Positions 6,481 to 14,294 of a stretch of 14,294 bases of DNA are shown here, one piece after another. The translations under genes were made by a program, and so were the position numbers. Under the pieces are notes generated by a model. The model did not search any database. It was not told the DNA's origin and saw only the letters and a list, made by a program, of their open reading frames with translations. The DNA comes from Clostridia bacterium (lineage in GTDB: Bacteria; Bacillota; Clostridia; Christensenellales; CAG-1252). The stretch is from positions 1 to 14,294 of the forward strand of contig JAGAAA010000024.1 of the NCBI GenBank assembly GCA_017615495.1, read 5' to 3'. Every line of letters begins with the position of its first letter. The stretch's first letter is position 1.

Positions 6481-8370
6481 ATGGCAGACATCGATTATCC
6501 GGCTTTTTTGTTTCACGAAGGCACGAATCACGAGTGTTATAAGTTGTTTTGTCCCACCCCTACCGTTCGCGGAAAACAGAAGGGTTTTCTTTTTCGCGTG
6601 TGGGCGCCAAACGCGCTCGCGGCGTCCGTCGTAGGCGATTTTAACAACTGGGACACCGCCGCCGATCCGATGACCAAAGGCAAGGGCGGCTTTTTCGAAG
6701 CGTTTTTGACCACGCCCAAAATTTACGACAAATACAAATTCGCCATCGTTCAGGCGGACGGCAAGACGGTGATGAAGGCGGACCCCTTTGCTTTGCATGC
6801 GGAGACCGCGCCCGGCAACGCTTCCAAAATTTACAAACTTCGCCACAAATGGGGTGACGCCGCCTATATGGCGCGCCGCGAAAAATATTCCCCGTACACT
6901 TCCCCCGTCAACATTTACGAAGTGCACCTCGGTTCTTGGAAAAGGCACGACGACGGCAACGTTTACAGTTACAAAGATCTCGCCGCCACCTTGGTGCCTT
7001 ACGTCAAGCAGATGGGGTACACGCACGTTGAATTTATGCCTGTGACGGAATACCCGTTCGAGGGCAGTTGGGGCTACCAAGTTTCCGGTATGTTCGCGCC
7101 CACGTCGCGCTACGGCACGCCGGATGATTTTATGGCGCTTGTGGACGCTTTCCACAAAGCGGGCATCGGCGTCATCATCGATTGGGTCAGCGCCCATTTC
7201 CCCAAGGATGAATTCGGTCTTTACAAGTTTGACGGTACGTATCAGTATGAGTACGCCGACGAAAAGAAGCGCGAGCACAAGGAATGGGGCACGGTGGTCT
7301 TCGATTACGCCAAGCCGGAGGTCAAAAGTTTCTTGATCTCTTCGGCGATGTTCTGGTTTGACGTTTATCACGTGGACGGCATCCGCATGGACGCCGTGGC
7401 AAGCATGCTTTACCTCGACTATGCGCGCAAGGCGGGCGAATGGACGCCCAACGCCTTTGGCGGAAACTATAATCTCGAAGCCATCGATTTTATTAAGGAG
7501 CTCAATCAAGCCGTCCTTTCCAAGTACAAGGGCGTTATGATGATCGCGGAGGAATCCACGGCCTTCCCGATGGTCACCAAGCCCCCGTACGACGGCGGCC
7601 TCGGCTTCAACTTTAAGTGGAACATGGGGTGGATGAACGATACCTTGAAATACGTCAGCGCAAACCCCTTCTTCCGCAAGGATATGCACGGTTGCATGAC
7701 TTTCTCGTTGATGTACGCTTTCAGCGAGAATTATATCCTCCCCCTCTCGCACGACGAAACGGTGCACGGCAAGTGCTCCTTGATCAACAAAATGGCGGGG
7801 GATTACGAGGAAAAGTTTAAGAGCCTCAAAACCTATTTCGGTTATATGATGGCGCACCCCGGCAAAAAACTTTTGTTTATGGGCGGGGAGTTCGCGCAGT
7901 TTATTGAATGGAACTACAAGCAGGGCTTGGATTGGCTTCTTTTGGACTATCCTGCGCATAAGAATATGCAAACCTACGTGCGTGACCTCAATCGTTTCTA
8001 CAAAGAAGAAGCGGCGTTTTTCGACTACGACACCTCACCGGAGAGTTTCCGTTGGACGGTGGTGGACGACAACACGCAAAACGTCTTTGCCTTCGTGAGG
8101 GTCTCCAAAGAGGGCGAAAGGGTGCTTTGCGTTTTCAACATGTCGCCCGTAACGCGTTGCGGCTACTGCATCGGCGTTTCGGAAAAGGGTTCGTACAAAG
8201 CGGTCTTCGATAGCGAAAGCAAAAAGTACGGCGGCCCCCGTGGCGCCTTCCGTGTGAGCGCCACAAAAGGCTCTTATCACGGCGAGCCGTACCATTTGAC
8301 GTTGGACATTCCCGCGTACAGCGCGGTCTATTTCAAAAAATCTTCATCCAAAAAGGAGGAAAAAGAATGA
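6481..8370 (+). CDS. glgB: 1,4-alpha-glucan branching enzyme (GH13)
   Basis: GlgB (629 aa) cuts alpha-1,4 chains and reattaches the piece through an alpha-1,6 bond, creating glycogen branches. Residues about 33-120 form the CBM48 beta-sandwich (FRVWAPNA, VGDFNNW). The GH13 barrel follows, beginning at NIYEVHLGSW (144-153). The catalytic residues are nucleophile D304 (VDGIRMD), acid/base E357 (MIAEEST) and D425 (LSHDE). Their spacings of 53 and 121 residues equal those of E. coli D405, E458 and D526. A C-terminal beta domain follows. The protein is about 100 residues shorter than E. coli GlgB (728) because it lacks the extra N-terminal N1 domain, as in many Gram-positive enzymes. GH13 region I reads DWVSAHFP where DWVPAHFP is usual. 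The low-complexity tail KKEEKE is encoded by the glgC ribosome binding site, and the genes overlap by 4 bases (ATGA). Confidence 0.96.
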   Translation: MADIDYPAFLFHEGTNHECYKLFCPTPTVRGKQKGFLFRVWAPNALAASVVGDFNNWDTAADPMTKGKGGFFEAFLTTPKIYDKYKFAIVQADGKTVMKADPFALHAETAPGNASKIYKLRHKWGDAAYMARREKYSPYTSPVNIYEVHLGSWKRHDDGNVYSYKDLAATLVPYVKQMGYTHVEFMPVTEYPFEGSWGYQVSGMFAPTSRYGTPDDFMALVDAFHKAGIGVIIDWVSAHFPKDEFGLYKFDGTYQYEYADEKKREHKEWGTVVFDYAKPEVKSFLISSAMFWFDVYHVDGIRMDAVASMLYLDYARKAGEWTPNAFGGNYNLEAIDFIKELNQAVLSKYKGVMMIAEESTAFPMVTKPPYDGGLGFNFKWNMGWMNDTLKYVSANPFFRKDMHGCMTFSLMYAFSENYILPLSHDETVHGKCSLINKMAGDYEEKFKSLKTYFGYMMAHPGKKLLFMGGEFAQFIEWNYKQGLDWLLLDYPAHKNMQTYVRDLNRFYKEEAAFFDYDTSPESFRWTVVDDNTQNVFAFVRVSKEGERVLCVFNMSPVTRCGYCIGVSEKGSYKAVFDSESKKYGGPRGAFRVSATKGSYHGEPYHLTLDIPAYSAVYFKKSSSKKEEKE

Positions 8371-9572
8371 AGTCAAGGAACAAGAAAGAATGCGTGGCGA
8401 TGCTGCTTGCCGGTGGGCAGGGGACGCGCCTTGGCGTGCTTACGCACGACGTGGCAAAACCCGCCGTGCCGTTTGGCGGCAAATACCGCATCATCGACTT
8501 CCCGCTGTCGAATTGCGTCAATTCCGGCATCGATACGATCGGCGTTTTAACGCAATATCAGCCCTTTGAACTCAACCAGTACATCGGCAACGGTCAACCG
8601 TGGGACTTGGATAGGCTCTCCGGTGGCGCGTACGTCCTCCCGCCTTACGTAAAAGGCAAAGAGGGCGAGTGGTACAAAGGCACCGCAAACGCCATTTATC
8701 AAAACATCAACTTCGTTGACCGCTTCAATCCCGAGTACGTCGTCGTCCTTTCCGGCGACCACATCTACAAGATGGATTACGACAAGATGCTTACCGCTCA
8801 CAAAGAAAAGGGCGCGGATTGCACGATCGCGGTCATCAACGTTTCCATTGAGGAAGCAAGCCGCTTCGGCATCATGAACACCGACGGCGACGACCGTATC
8901 TTCGAGTTTGAGGAGAAGCCCAAGCAGCCCAAGAGCACCAACGCATCGATGGGTATTTACGTTTTTACTTGGAGCGTTCTCCGTCAATACTTGATCGACG
9001 ACGAGGCGGACCCCAATTCGCAAAACGACTTTGGCAAAAACGTCATCCCCAAGATGCTTGCGGACGGCAAGAAGCTTTACGCTTACCGCTTCAAGGGCTA
9101 TTGGAAGGACGTCGGTACCATTTCCAGCCTTTGGGAGGCCAATATGGACCTTTTGAACCCCAAGAGCGGGCTTCAACTCAACGATCCCGGCTGGAAGATC
9201 TACGCGCGTAACAGCGCTGAGCCGCCGCACTTTGCCGCCGGTTCCGCCGAGATCACGGGCAGCATCGTGTCGGAAGGCGCGATGGTGCTTGGCAGCGTGA
9301 AAAGAAGTGTTATTTCGCACAGCGCTTATATCGGGCTGGGCGCTTCGATCGAAGATTCGGTCATCCTGCCCGGCGCCGTCATCAAAGCGGGCGCGATCGT
9401 GCGCCACGCCATTGTTGCGGAAGGCGCGGTGGTAGGCGAAGGCGCTAAGATCGGCGCAAAGCAAAAAGCGCCGGTAGCCGGCGAATGGCAGATCGCGGTG
9501 GTAGGGCCGGGCGCAAAGATCGCCCCGTCCATGACTGTGGCGCCTGCCGAAATGGTTAAGGAGGGCAAGTAA
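8367..9572 (+). CDS. glgC: Glucose-1-phosphate adenylyltransferase, catalytic subunit
   Basis: GlgC (401 aa) makes ADP-glucose and pyrophosphate from ATP and glucose 1-phosphate, the committed step of glycogen synthesis. The nucleotidyltransferase core shows the nucleotide loop AGGQGTRL (15-22), KPAVPFGGKYRIIDFPLSN (31-49), the metal-binding SGDHIYKMDY (129-138) with D131 equivalent to E. coli D142, FEEKP (181-185) and YWKDVGT (245-251). From about residue 290 onward runs a left-handed beta-helix of imperfect hexapeptide repeats, used in oligomerisation and allostery. GGAGGA (8355-8360) lies 6 bases before the ATG, and the start overlaps the glgB stop. With GlgD directly downstream, the active enzyme is probably a GlgC/GlgD hetero-oligomer as in other Bacillota. 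Effector specificity cannot be read from the sequence. Confidence 0.96.
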   Translation: MKSRNKKECVAMLLAGGQGTRLGVLTHDVAKPAVPFGGKYRIIDFPLSNCVNSGIDTIGVLTQYQPFELNQYIGNGQPWDLDRLSGGAYVLPPYVKGKEGEWYKGTANAIYQNINFVDRFNPEYVVVLSGDHIYKMDYDKMLTAHKEKGADCTIAVINVSIEEASRFGIMNTDGDDRIFEFEEKPKQPKSTNASMGIYVFTWSVLRQYLIDDEADPNSQNDFGKNVIPKMLADGKKLYAYRFKGYWKDVGTISSLWEANMDLLNPKSGLQLNDPGWKIYARNSAEPPHFAAGSAEITGSIVSEGAMVLGSVKRSVISHSAYIGLGASIEDSVILPGAVIKAGAIVRHAIVAEGAVVGEGAKIGAKQKAPVAGEWQIAVVGPGAKIAPSMTVAPAEMVKEGK

Positions 9573-9573
9573 T

Positions 9574-10683
9574 ATGAACGGAGTAATGGGCGTAATATTC
9601 GCAAGCGATAACGAAAACAAACTCAACGAACTTACGATACACAGAACGACGGCGTCCCTCCCCTTCTGCGGCAGGTACAGGCTGATCGACTTCGCGCTCT
9701 CCAACTTTGTCAACAGCGGCATCACGCAAATAGGCATCGTTACGAGAAGCAACTACAGTTCCTTGATGGACCACATCCGCATGGGTCGTGACTGGGATCT
9801 CAACCGTAAAAACGGCGGTCTTTCGGTCTTCCCTCCCTTCGTTTTGAATTCTTCGAGGGAAATGTACAAGGGCAAGATCGAAGCCATCTATTCCATTCAA
9901 GGCTTCCTTCGCCGTTGCCCCGAGGAGTACGTGCTCCTTTCCAACAGCAACATAGCAATGAACATCGACTTTGACGAAGTGATGGCGGCGCACCTTGCCG
10001 CAAAAGCGGACGTCACGATGCTCGTGCATCGCGCCAAACCCACCACGAGCCGCCGCTTGGTAGTGGAATCGGAGGGCAACGAGGTCAAGGACCTTTACTT
10101 CTCCATCACCCCCATCGCGGAGGAAAAGGACCTCGGCTTGAACGTGTATTTGATCAAAAAGGACCTCCTCCTTTCCTTGGTGGAACACGAGTACGCTCGC
10201 GGTCACGTGGATTTTGAGAAGGATGTCTTGATGAAGCAACTCGGTTCCATCCGCATCAACTCCTTCTTGGTCAAGAGTCACGCGGCGATCGTGGACGACG
10301 TGCGCACCTATTACAACGAAAGTATGAAGGTGCTGGACCCCGCCATCCGCGAAGACCTTTTCTACGGCGACAGCATAATATACACAAAGGTCAAGGACAG
10401 CGTCCCGACCATTTATAAAGAAAACGCCTGCGTTAAAAACAGTTTGATCGCCGACGGTTGCGAGATCGACGGCTTGGTCGAAAACAGCATTTTGTTCCGT
10501 GGCGTTAAGGTGGAGAAGGGCGCGGAGGTGCGCAATTCCATCGTTATGGAAGACGGCAAAGTTATGGAAAACAGTTCGGTGTGCTACGCTATCACCGATA
10601 AAAACGTCACCGTGACCGCGGGGAGGACGATCAGTGGATATGAAAGCTATCCCGTCGTCATCGTCAAGGACAAGACGGTTTGA
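9574..10683 (+). CDS. glgD: Glucose-1-phosphate adenylyltransferase, regulatory subunit
   Basis: GlgD (369 aa) is a GlgC paralogue that in Bacillota joins GlgC and raises its activity. It retains the fold: YRLIDFALSNFVNSGI (35-50) aligns with the GlgC segment YRIIDFPLSNCVNSGI, and hexapeptide-like repeats occupy the last 100 residues. Catalytic signatures are lost. The GGxGTRL loop is replaced by ASDNENKLN (10-18), and SGDHIYKMD of GlgC has become SNSNIAMNID (123-132), so the catalytic Asp is S125. The FEEKP sugar-phosphate motif is not recognisable either. The reading frame is intact and shows no decay, so it is a regulatory subunit and not a pseudogene. ATG 9574 is one base after the glgC stop, with AGGAGGG in the glgC tail as ribosome binding site. 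Its TGA overlaps potential glgA start codons. Confidence 0.93.
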   Translation: MNGVMGVIFASDNENKLNELTIHRTTASLPFCGRYRLIDFALSNFVNSGITQIGIVTRSNYSSLMDHIRMGRDWDLNRKNGGLSVFPPFVLNSSREMYKGKIEAIYSIQGFLRRCPEEYVLLSNSNIAMNIDFDEVMAAHLAAKADVTMLVHRAKPTTSRRLVVESEGNEVKDLYFSITPIAEEKDLGLNVYLIKKDLLLSLVEHEYARGHVDFEKDVLMKQLGSIRINSFLVKSHAAIVDDVRTYYNESMKVLDPAIREDLFYGDSIIYTKVKDSVPTIYKENACVKNSLIADGCEIDGLVENSILFRGVKVEKGAEVRNSIVMEDGKVMENSSVCYAITDKNVTVTAGRTISGYESYPVVIVKDKTV

Positions 10684-10685
10684 TG

Positions 10686-10693
10686 AAAAGGAG
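10686..10693 (+). promoter_or_regulatory. Ribosome binding site that decides the glgA start
   Basis: AAAAGGAG ends 7 bases before ATG 10701, ideal spacing. The in-frame TTG 10680 and ATG 10683 upstream have no comparable site at the right distance, so the ATG at 10701 is preferred. Confidence 0.75.
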
Positions 10694-10700
10694 TGGAATT

Positions 10701-12191
10701 ATGAATACGAAAACAAAAAAAAGGAACGCAAAAACCAAGGGTAAACCGCGTCAGCCGCGGCAGAAGCAAAGCGTGCTCTTCGTGGCTGCGGAAGCGGCTC
10801 CCTTCATTCGCACGGGCGGCCTCGGCGACGTGGCGGGGGCTCTCCCCAAGGCGCTTGCCAAAGCGGGTGTGGACGTCAGGGTCGTCATCCCTCTTTATTC
10901 CGACATCCCCGACAAACTTCGCCAAACCTTAAACTTCGTCACTTATACCTACGTGCCCCTTTCCTGGCGTAACCAGTATTGCGGCGTGTACGAGGGCGAA
11001 GCCAACGGCGTGAAGTATTACTTCATCGACAACGAGTACTATTTCAAGAGAGGCGGCTTGTACGGCCATTACGACGACGGAGAAAGGTTCGCTTTCTTCT
11101 CCAAGGCGGTTTTGGAAATGCTTATGCTCATCGATTTCCGTCCGTCGGTCATCCATTGCAACGATTGGCAGACCGCGCTCGTCCCCGTCTTCCTCGATTG
11201 CTTCTATCGCGGCAATTCGATCTACGCCGGCATCAAAACGGTTTACAGCATCCACAACATCGAATTCCAGGGCCAATACGATTCCTGCGTGATCGGCGAC
11301 ATCCTCGGTATTCCCGATTCCCGCCGTCAACTTTTGGAGTACGCGGGTTGCTGCAATTATATGAAGGGCGGCATTGAATGCGCGGACAGAGTTACCACCG
11401 TCAGCCCCACCTATGCGGGCGAGATCATGGACAGCTACTACGCTTACGGCTTGGAAGACATCCTTCGCAAGCGCAGCTATAAGATCTCCGGCATCTTAAA
11501 CGGCATCGATACCGCAGAGTACGATCCGATGACGGACAAGGCGCTCTTTGCCAACTACGGCGTCAAGGATATGAGCGGTAAGGCGGTCAACAAGGAAGGC
11601 ATGCTTCGCATGATCTCCTTGCAGTACGTGCCCACTCGTCCGGTGATCTCTATGATCTCCCGCCTGACTTCGCAAAAGGGTTTGGACCTCGTCTTGGACG
11701 TCGCGGAGGAACTCCTTGCCGCCGACGTGCAACTCGTCGTGCTCGGCATGGGCGATTGGAAGTATGAAACGAGGTTTAAGGACCTTGAGCACCGTTACGG
11801 CAACAAGCTCCGCGTGATCATCAACTTCAGCAAGGATCTCGCAAGCAAGCTTTACGCCGCGTCCGACATCTTCCTGATGCCCAGCAAGTTTGAGCCCTGC
11901 GGTTTGTCGCAGATGATCGCGATGCGTTACGGCTCGGTACCCGTGGTTAGGGAAACGGGCGGTTTGAAGGACACCGTCCCCGCCTTTAACCCCGAAACCA
12001 AAGAGGGCGTCGGTTATACGTTCAAGACCTTCAACGCGCAAGATATGCTGGGCGCTATTTGGCGCGCGGTGGACACCTACTACAACCGCAAGGACGATTG
12101 GGACATCGTCGTCAAAAACGGCATGACCCGCGACTTCAGCTGGTCGGCGTCGGCAAAGAACTATGCGGAACTTTACAAATCGCTTAAATAA
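10701..12191 (+). CDS. glgA: Glycogen synthase (ADP-glucose type, GT5)
   Basis: GlgA (496 aa from ATG 10701) transfers glucose from ADP-glucose to the non-reducing end of alpha-1,4-glucan. It is a GT-B enzyme. The N-terminal Rossmann domain begins at SVLFVAAEAAPF (24-35) and contains RTGGLGDVAGALP (37-49), the ADP-glucose loop that is usually written KTGGL. The C-terminal domain carries R321 and K326 (SRLTSQKG) and E398 (KFEPCGLSQ); the 77-residue distance R321-E398 equals E. coli R300-E377. RETGGLKDTV is at 417-426. An unusual basic, low-complexity leader of about 23 residues (rich in Lys, Arg and Gln) precedes the first beta strand; typical GlgA proteins start within a few residues of it. 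If translation began at 10683 the leader would be six residues longer. It follows glgD by 17 bases and precedes glgP by 24. Confidence 0.95.
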   Translation: MNTKTKKRNAKTKGKPRQPRQKQSVLFVAAEAAPFIRTGGLGDVAGALPKALAKAGVDVRVVIPLYSDIPDKLRQTLNFVTYTYVPLSWRNQYCGVYEGEANGVKYYFIDNEYYFKRGGLYGHYDDGERFAFFSKAVLEMLMLIDFRPSVIHCNDWQTALVPVFLDCFYRGNSIYAGIKTVYSIHNIEFQGQYDSCVIGDILGIPDSRRQLLEYAGCCNYMKGGIECADRVTTVSPTYAGEIMDSYYAYGLEDILRKRSYKISGILNGIDTAEYDPMTDKALFANYGVKDMSGKAVNKEGMLRMISLQYVPTRPVISMISRLTSQKGLDLVLDVAEELLAADVQLVVLGMGDWKYETRFKDLEHRYGNKLRVIINFSKDLASKLYAASDIFLMPSKFEPCGLSQMIAMRYGSVPVVRETGGLKDTVPAFNPETKEGVGYTFKTFNAQDMLGAIWRAVDTYYNRKDDWDIVVKNGMTRDFSWSASAKNYAELYKSLK

Positions 12192-12215
12192 CAGGCAGGA
12201 GAAGAAACACAAGCA

Positions 12216-14294
12216 ATGAAAAATATCACGGTACCGGAACTGAAAAAATTAATTGAGGATCAAGTGTCCAGACAGCAAGGCATCCTTGCCAAGGACGCCA
12301 CCAAATCGCAGATGTACGAGGCGGTTTGTATGGTGGTGAGAAACATTCTTACCCGCCAGCGCGTCGAATTCAAGCACAAGATCCACGAAGGCAAATACAA
12401 GCAGGTCTTTTATATGTCGATGGAGTTTCTCCCCGGCAGATCTCTTAAAAACCACCTTTTTAATATCGGCTTGACCGATAAGATGACTTCCGCTTTGAAG
12501 CAGCTTGGCTACGACCTTGAGGAGATCGAGGAGATCGAGCCCGACGCCGGTCTCGGCAACGGCGGCCTCGGTAGGTTGGCTTCCGCTTATATGGATGCCC
12601 TCACTTCCGAAGGGTATCCCGCATGCGGCTTCTCCATCAAGTACGATTACGGCATCTTCCAACAAAAGATCGTGGACGGTTGGCAGGTGGAAATGCCCGA
12701 CCGTTGGCTTGAAAAGGGCGACGTATGGCTCGCGCCCCGTCCCGAAGAAACTTTTGAAGTGCACTTCGGCGGCAGGGTGGAGGAGACCTGGACGGACGGC
12801 AAGCTGAAAGTGGAGCTCAAAAACTACACCCCCATCCTTGCCCTTGCGTACGATATGCACATTTCGGGCTACGACACCGACGCGGTCAACCGCATCCGCC
12901 TTTGGAGCGCCAAGTCCCCGATGGATTTCGATATGTTGCTCTTTAACCAGGGCGAGTATTTGAAGGCGTCCGAAAACAAGGCGCTTGCGGAATCCATTTC
13001 CAAGGTCTTGTATCCGGCGGACAACAACGTTGAAGGCAAGATGCTTCGCTTGAAACAACAATACTTCTTCGTTTCGGCGTCGGTGCAATCCATCATCCGC
13101 AATCACTTGCGCTACAATCCTTCGTTGGACAACCTTGCCGACTTGGTGGCGATCCACATCAACGATACCCATCCGACCTTGGTCATCCCCGAACTTATGC
13201 GCATCTTGATCGACGAGCACGGCTACGGCTGGGAGCGGGCGTGGGATATCGTCAGAAACGTCATTTCTTACACCAACCATACCGTTATGGCGGAAGCGCT
13301 TGAAAAGTGGCCGCAGAATTTGGTGGAACAACAATTGCCGCGCATTTATCAATTGATCGTGGAAATGAACCGCCGTTACTGCATCGACCTGTGGGAAGCC
13401 TTCCCCAACGATTGGGATAAGGTAAGCAAGGCAGCCATTATGGCGTACGGCGAGATCCGTATGGCAAACCTCTGCTTGTACGCGTCGCACACCATCAACG
13501 GCGTTTCCGCTTTGCACAGCGACATTCTCAAGAAGGACGTCTTCAACGACATTTACAAGCTCACGCCGGCGCGCTTTACCAACGTTACCAACGGCATCAC
13601 GCACCGTCGTTGGCTTGCCGAGGCAAACCCCTTGCTTGCCGAGTATATCAAAGAACTCATCGGCGACGGTTTCATTAAGGATGCGGACCTCTCCGGTTTG
13701 CTTAAGTTCCAGGACGACGCCGTAGTCAAGCAAAAGCTTGCCGAGATCAAGCACAAAAACAAGGAGCGCTTGGCTAAGTACATTTATGACAACAACGGCG
13801 TGCAGGTGGATACCAACAGCATCTTCGACGTGCAGGTCAAAAGGCTCCACGAGTACAAGCGTCAGCTTTTGAACGCCTTGCACATCTTGGACCTCTACTG
13901 CGAACTCAAAGAGAACCCCAATATGAACTTCACGCCGCGCACCTTCATCTTCAGCGCGAAGGCGGCGTCCAGCTACTACGTGGCGAAATTGATCATCCGT
14001 TTGATCTACACGATGGGTAACGTCATCAACAACGATCCCGACGTCAAGGGCAGGATCAAGGTGGTGTTCCTCGAGAACTACCGCGTTTCTTTGGCGGAAC
14101 TTATCATGCCCGCTTCCGAAGTCAGCGAGCAGATCAGCGTTGCGGGTAAGGAAGCTTCCGGCACCGGCAACATGAAGTTTATGATCAACGGCGCGGTCAC
14201 CATCGGCACGATGGACGGTGCGAACGTGGAGATCTTCGAGCACGTCGGTAAGGACAACATCTTTATCTTCGGTCTCAGCAGTGACGAGGTGCAC
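12216..14294 (+). CDS. glgP: Glycogen phosphorylase (GT35), 3' end cut by window
   Basis: Glycogen phosphorylase uses inorganic phosphate and PLP to release glucose 1-phosphate from alpha-1,4-glucan. The frame is open from ATG 12216 to the window's last base (693 codons); family members are about 750-840 residues, so the C-terminal end is missing. Clear signatures are YMSMEFLPGRSL (67-78), the glycine-rich DAGLGNGGLGRLAS loop (110-123), IHINDTHPT, NVTNGITHRRW, and the PLP site EASGTGNMKFMINGA with the Schiff-base lysine at K654. MDGANVEI follows it. Ribosome binding site AGGAG (12197-12201) lies 14 bases from the ATG, longer than ideal, but no better in-frame start exists near. Its position as the last visible glg gene places breakdown on the same transcript as synthesis. 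The strong reverse-frame openness across this gene is a codon-bias shadow. Confidence 0.96.
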   Translation, partial: MKNITVPELKKLIEDQVSRQQGILAKDATKSQMYEAVCMVVRNILTRQRVEFKHKIHEGKYKQVFYMSMEFLPGRSLKNHLFNIGLTDKMTSALKQLGYDLEEIEEIEPDAGLGNGGLGRLASAYMDALTSEGYPACGFSIKYDYGIFQQKIVDGWQVEMPDRWLEKGDVWLAPRPEETFEVHFGGRVEETWTDGKLKVELKNYTPILALAYDMHISGYDTDAVNRIRLWSAKSPMDFDMLLFNQGEYLKASENKALAESISKVLYPADNNVEGKMLRLKQQYFFVSASVQSIIRNHLRYNPSLDNLADLVAIHINDTHPTLVIPELMRILIDEHGYGWERAWDIVRNVISYTNHTVMAEALEKWPQNLVEQQLPRIYQLIVEMNRRYCIDLWEAFPNDWDKVSKAAIMAYGEIRMANLCLYASHTINGVSALHSDILKKDVFNDIYKLTPARFTNVTNGITHRRWLAEANPLLAEYIKELIGDGFIKDADLSGLLKFQDDAVVKQKLAEIKHKNKERLAKYIYDNNGVQVDTNSIFDVQVKRLHEYKRQLLNALHILDLYCELKENPNMNFTPRTFIFSAKAASSYYVAKLIIRLIYTMGNVINNDPDVKGRIKVVFLENYRVSLAELIMPASEVSEQISVAGKEASGTGNMKFMINGAVTIGTMDGANVEIFEHVGKDNIFIFGLSSDEVH

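Noticed and set aside
8547..9752. A 401-codon minus-strand frame over glgC and glgD, and similar long ones at 6469-7971 and 2200-3579.
   Set aside because: Each is antisense to a well-identified gene, crosses gene boundaries and shows no domain or ribosome binding site. They are shadows.
9574..10683. glgD as a decayed copy (pseudogene) of glgC.
   Set aside because: The frame is intact, fold motifs are kept, and loss of catalytic residues is the known state of GlgD.
12249..14294. A 681-codon open frame on the minus strand.
   Set aside because: It lies exactly antisense to glgP, in which phosphorylase motifs including the PLP site are unmistakable on the plus strand. The minus-strand translation has no recognisable domain; its openness follows from the codon bias of the real gene.
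1..14294. CRISPR arrays, insertion sequences, tRNA or rRNA genes, prophage or defence genes.
   Set aside because: None seen. The window is filled by two metabolic operons and one enzyme gene, with consistent base composition throughout.

Overview
The window is ordinary-looking chromosomal DNA of moderate to high G+C, with almost every base inside a plus-strand gene. It comes from a Gram-positive-type anaerobe, most likely Bacillota, class Clostridia. The reasons are a class 1B dihydroorotate dehydrogenase (PyrD with an adjacent PyrK), a GlgC/GlgD pair (GlgD is typical of Bacillota), strong AGGAGG-like ribosome binding sites and extended -10 promoters of the TGnTATAAT kind. The species cannot be named from the sequence. 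Two complete operon-like blocks are separated by a single gene. No mobile element, CRISPR array, tRNA or rRNA was seen, and no gene-free stretch exceeds 145 bases.

Region 1 (1-5505) is a pyrimidine biosynthesis operon: carB (3' part only), pyrK, pyrD, pyrF, pyrE and pyrB, closed by an intrinsic terminator. The genes are packed with overlaps or tiny gaps. Together they cover carbamoyl phosphate synthesis, carbamoyl aspartate formation, oxidation of dihydroorotate to orotate, and conversion of orotate to UMP. pyrC, carA and the operon's leader are not in the window and presumably lie upstream. The most unusual item is PyrB: its C-terminus carries a four-cysteine module matching the zinc domain of the aspartate transcarbamoylase regulatory chain PyrI, without PyrI's nucleotide-binding domain.

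Region 2 (5506-6392) holds a lone TIM-barrel gene of the sugar phosphate isomerase/epimerase superfamily with its own good promoter. Its substrate is unknown.

Region 3 (6393-14294) is a glycogen operon behind a near-consensus promoter: glgB, glgC, glgD, glgA and glgP (cut by the window's end). GlgC with GlgD makes ADP-glucose, GlgA extends alpha-1,4 chains, GlgB adds alpha-1,6 branches, and GlgP releases glucose 1-phosphate. Synthesis and breakdown are therefore encoded on one transcript. Most of this is well-known biology. The PyrB-zinc domain fusion is the best candidate for something under-described.
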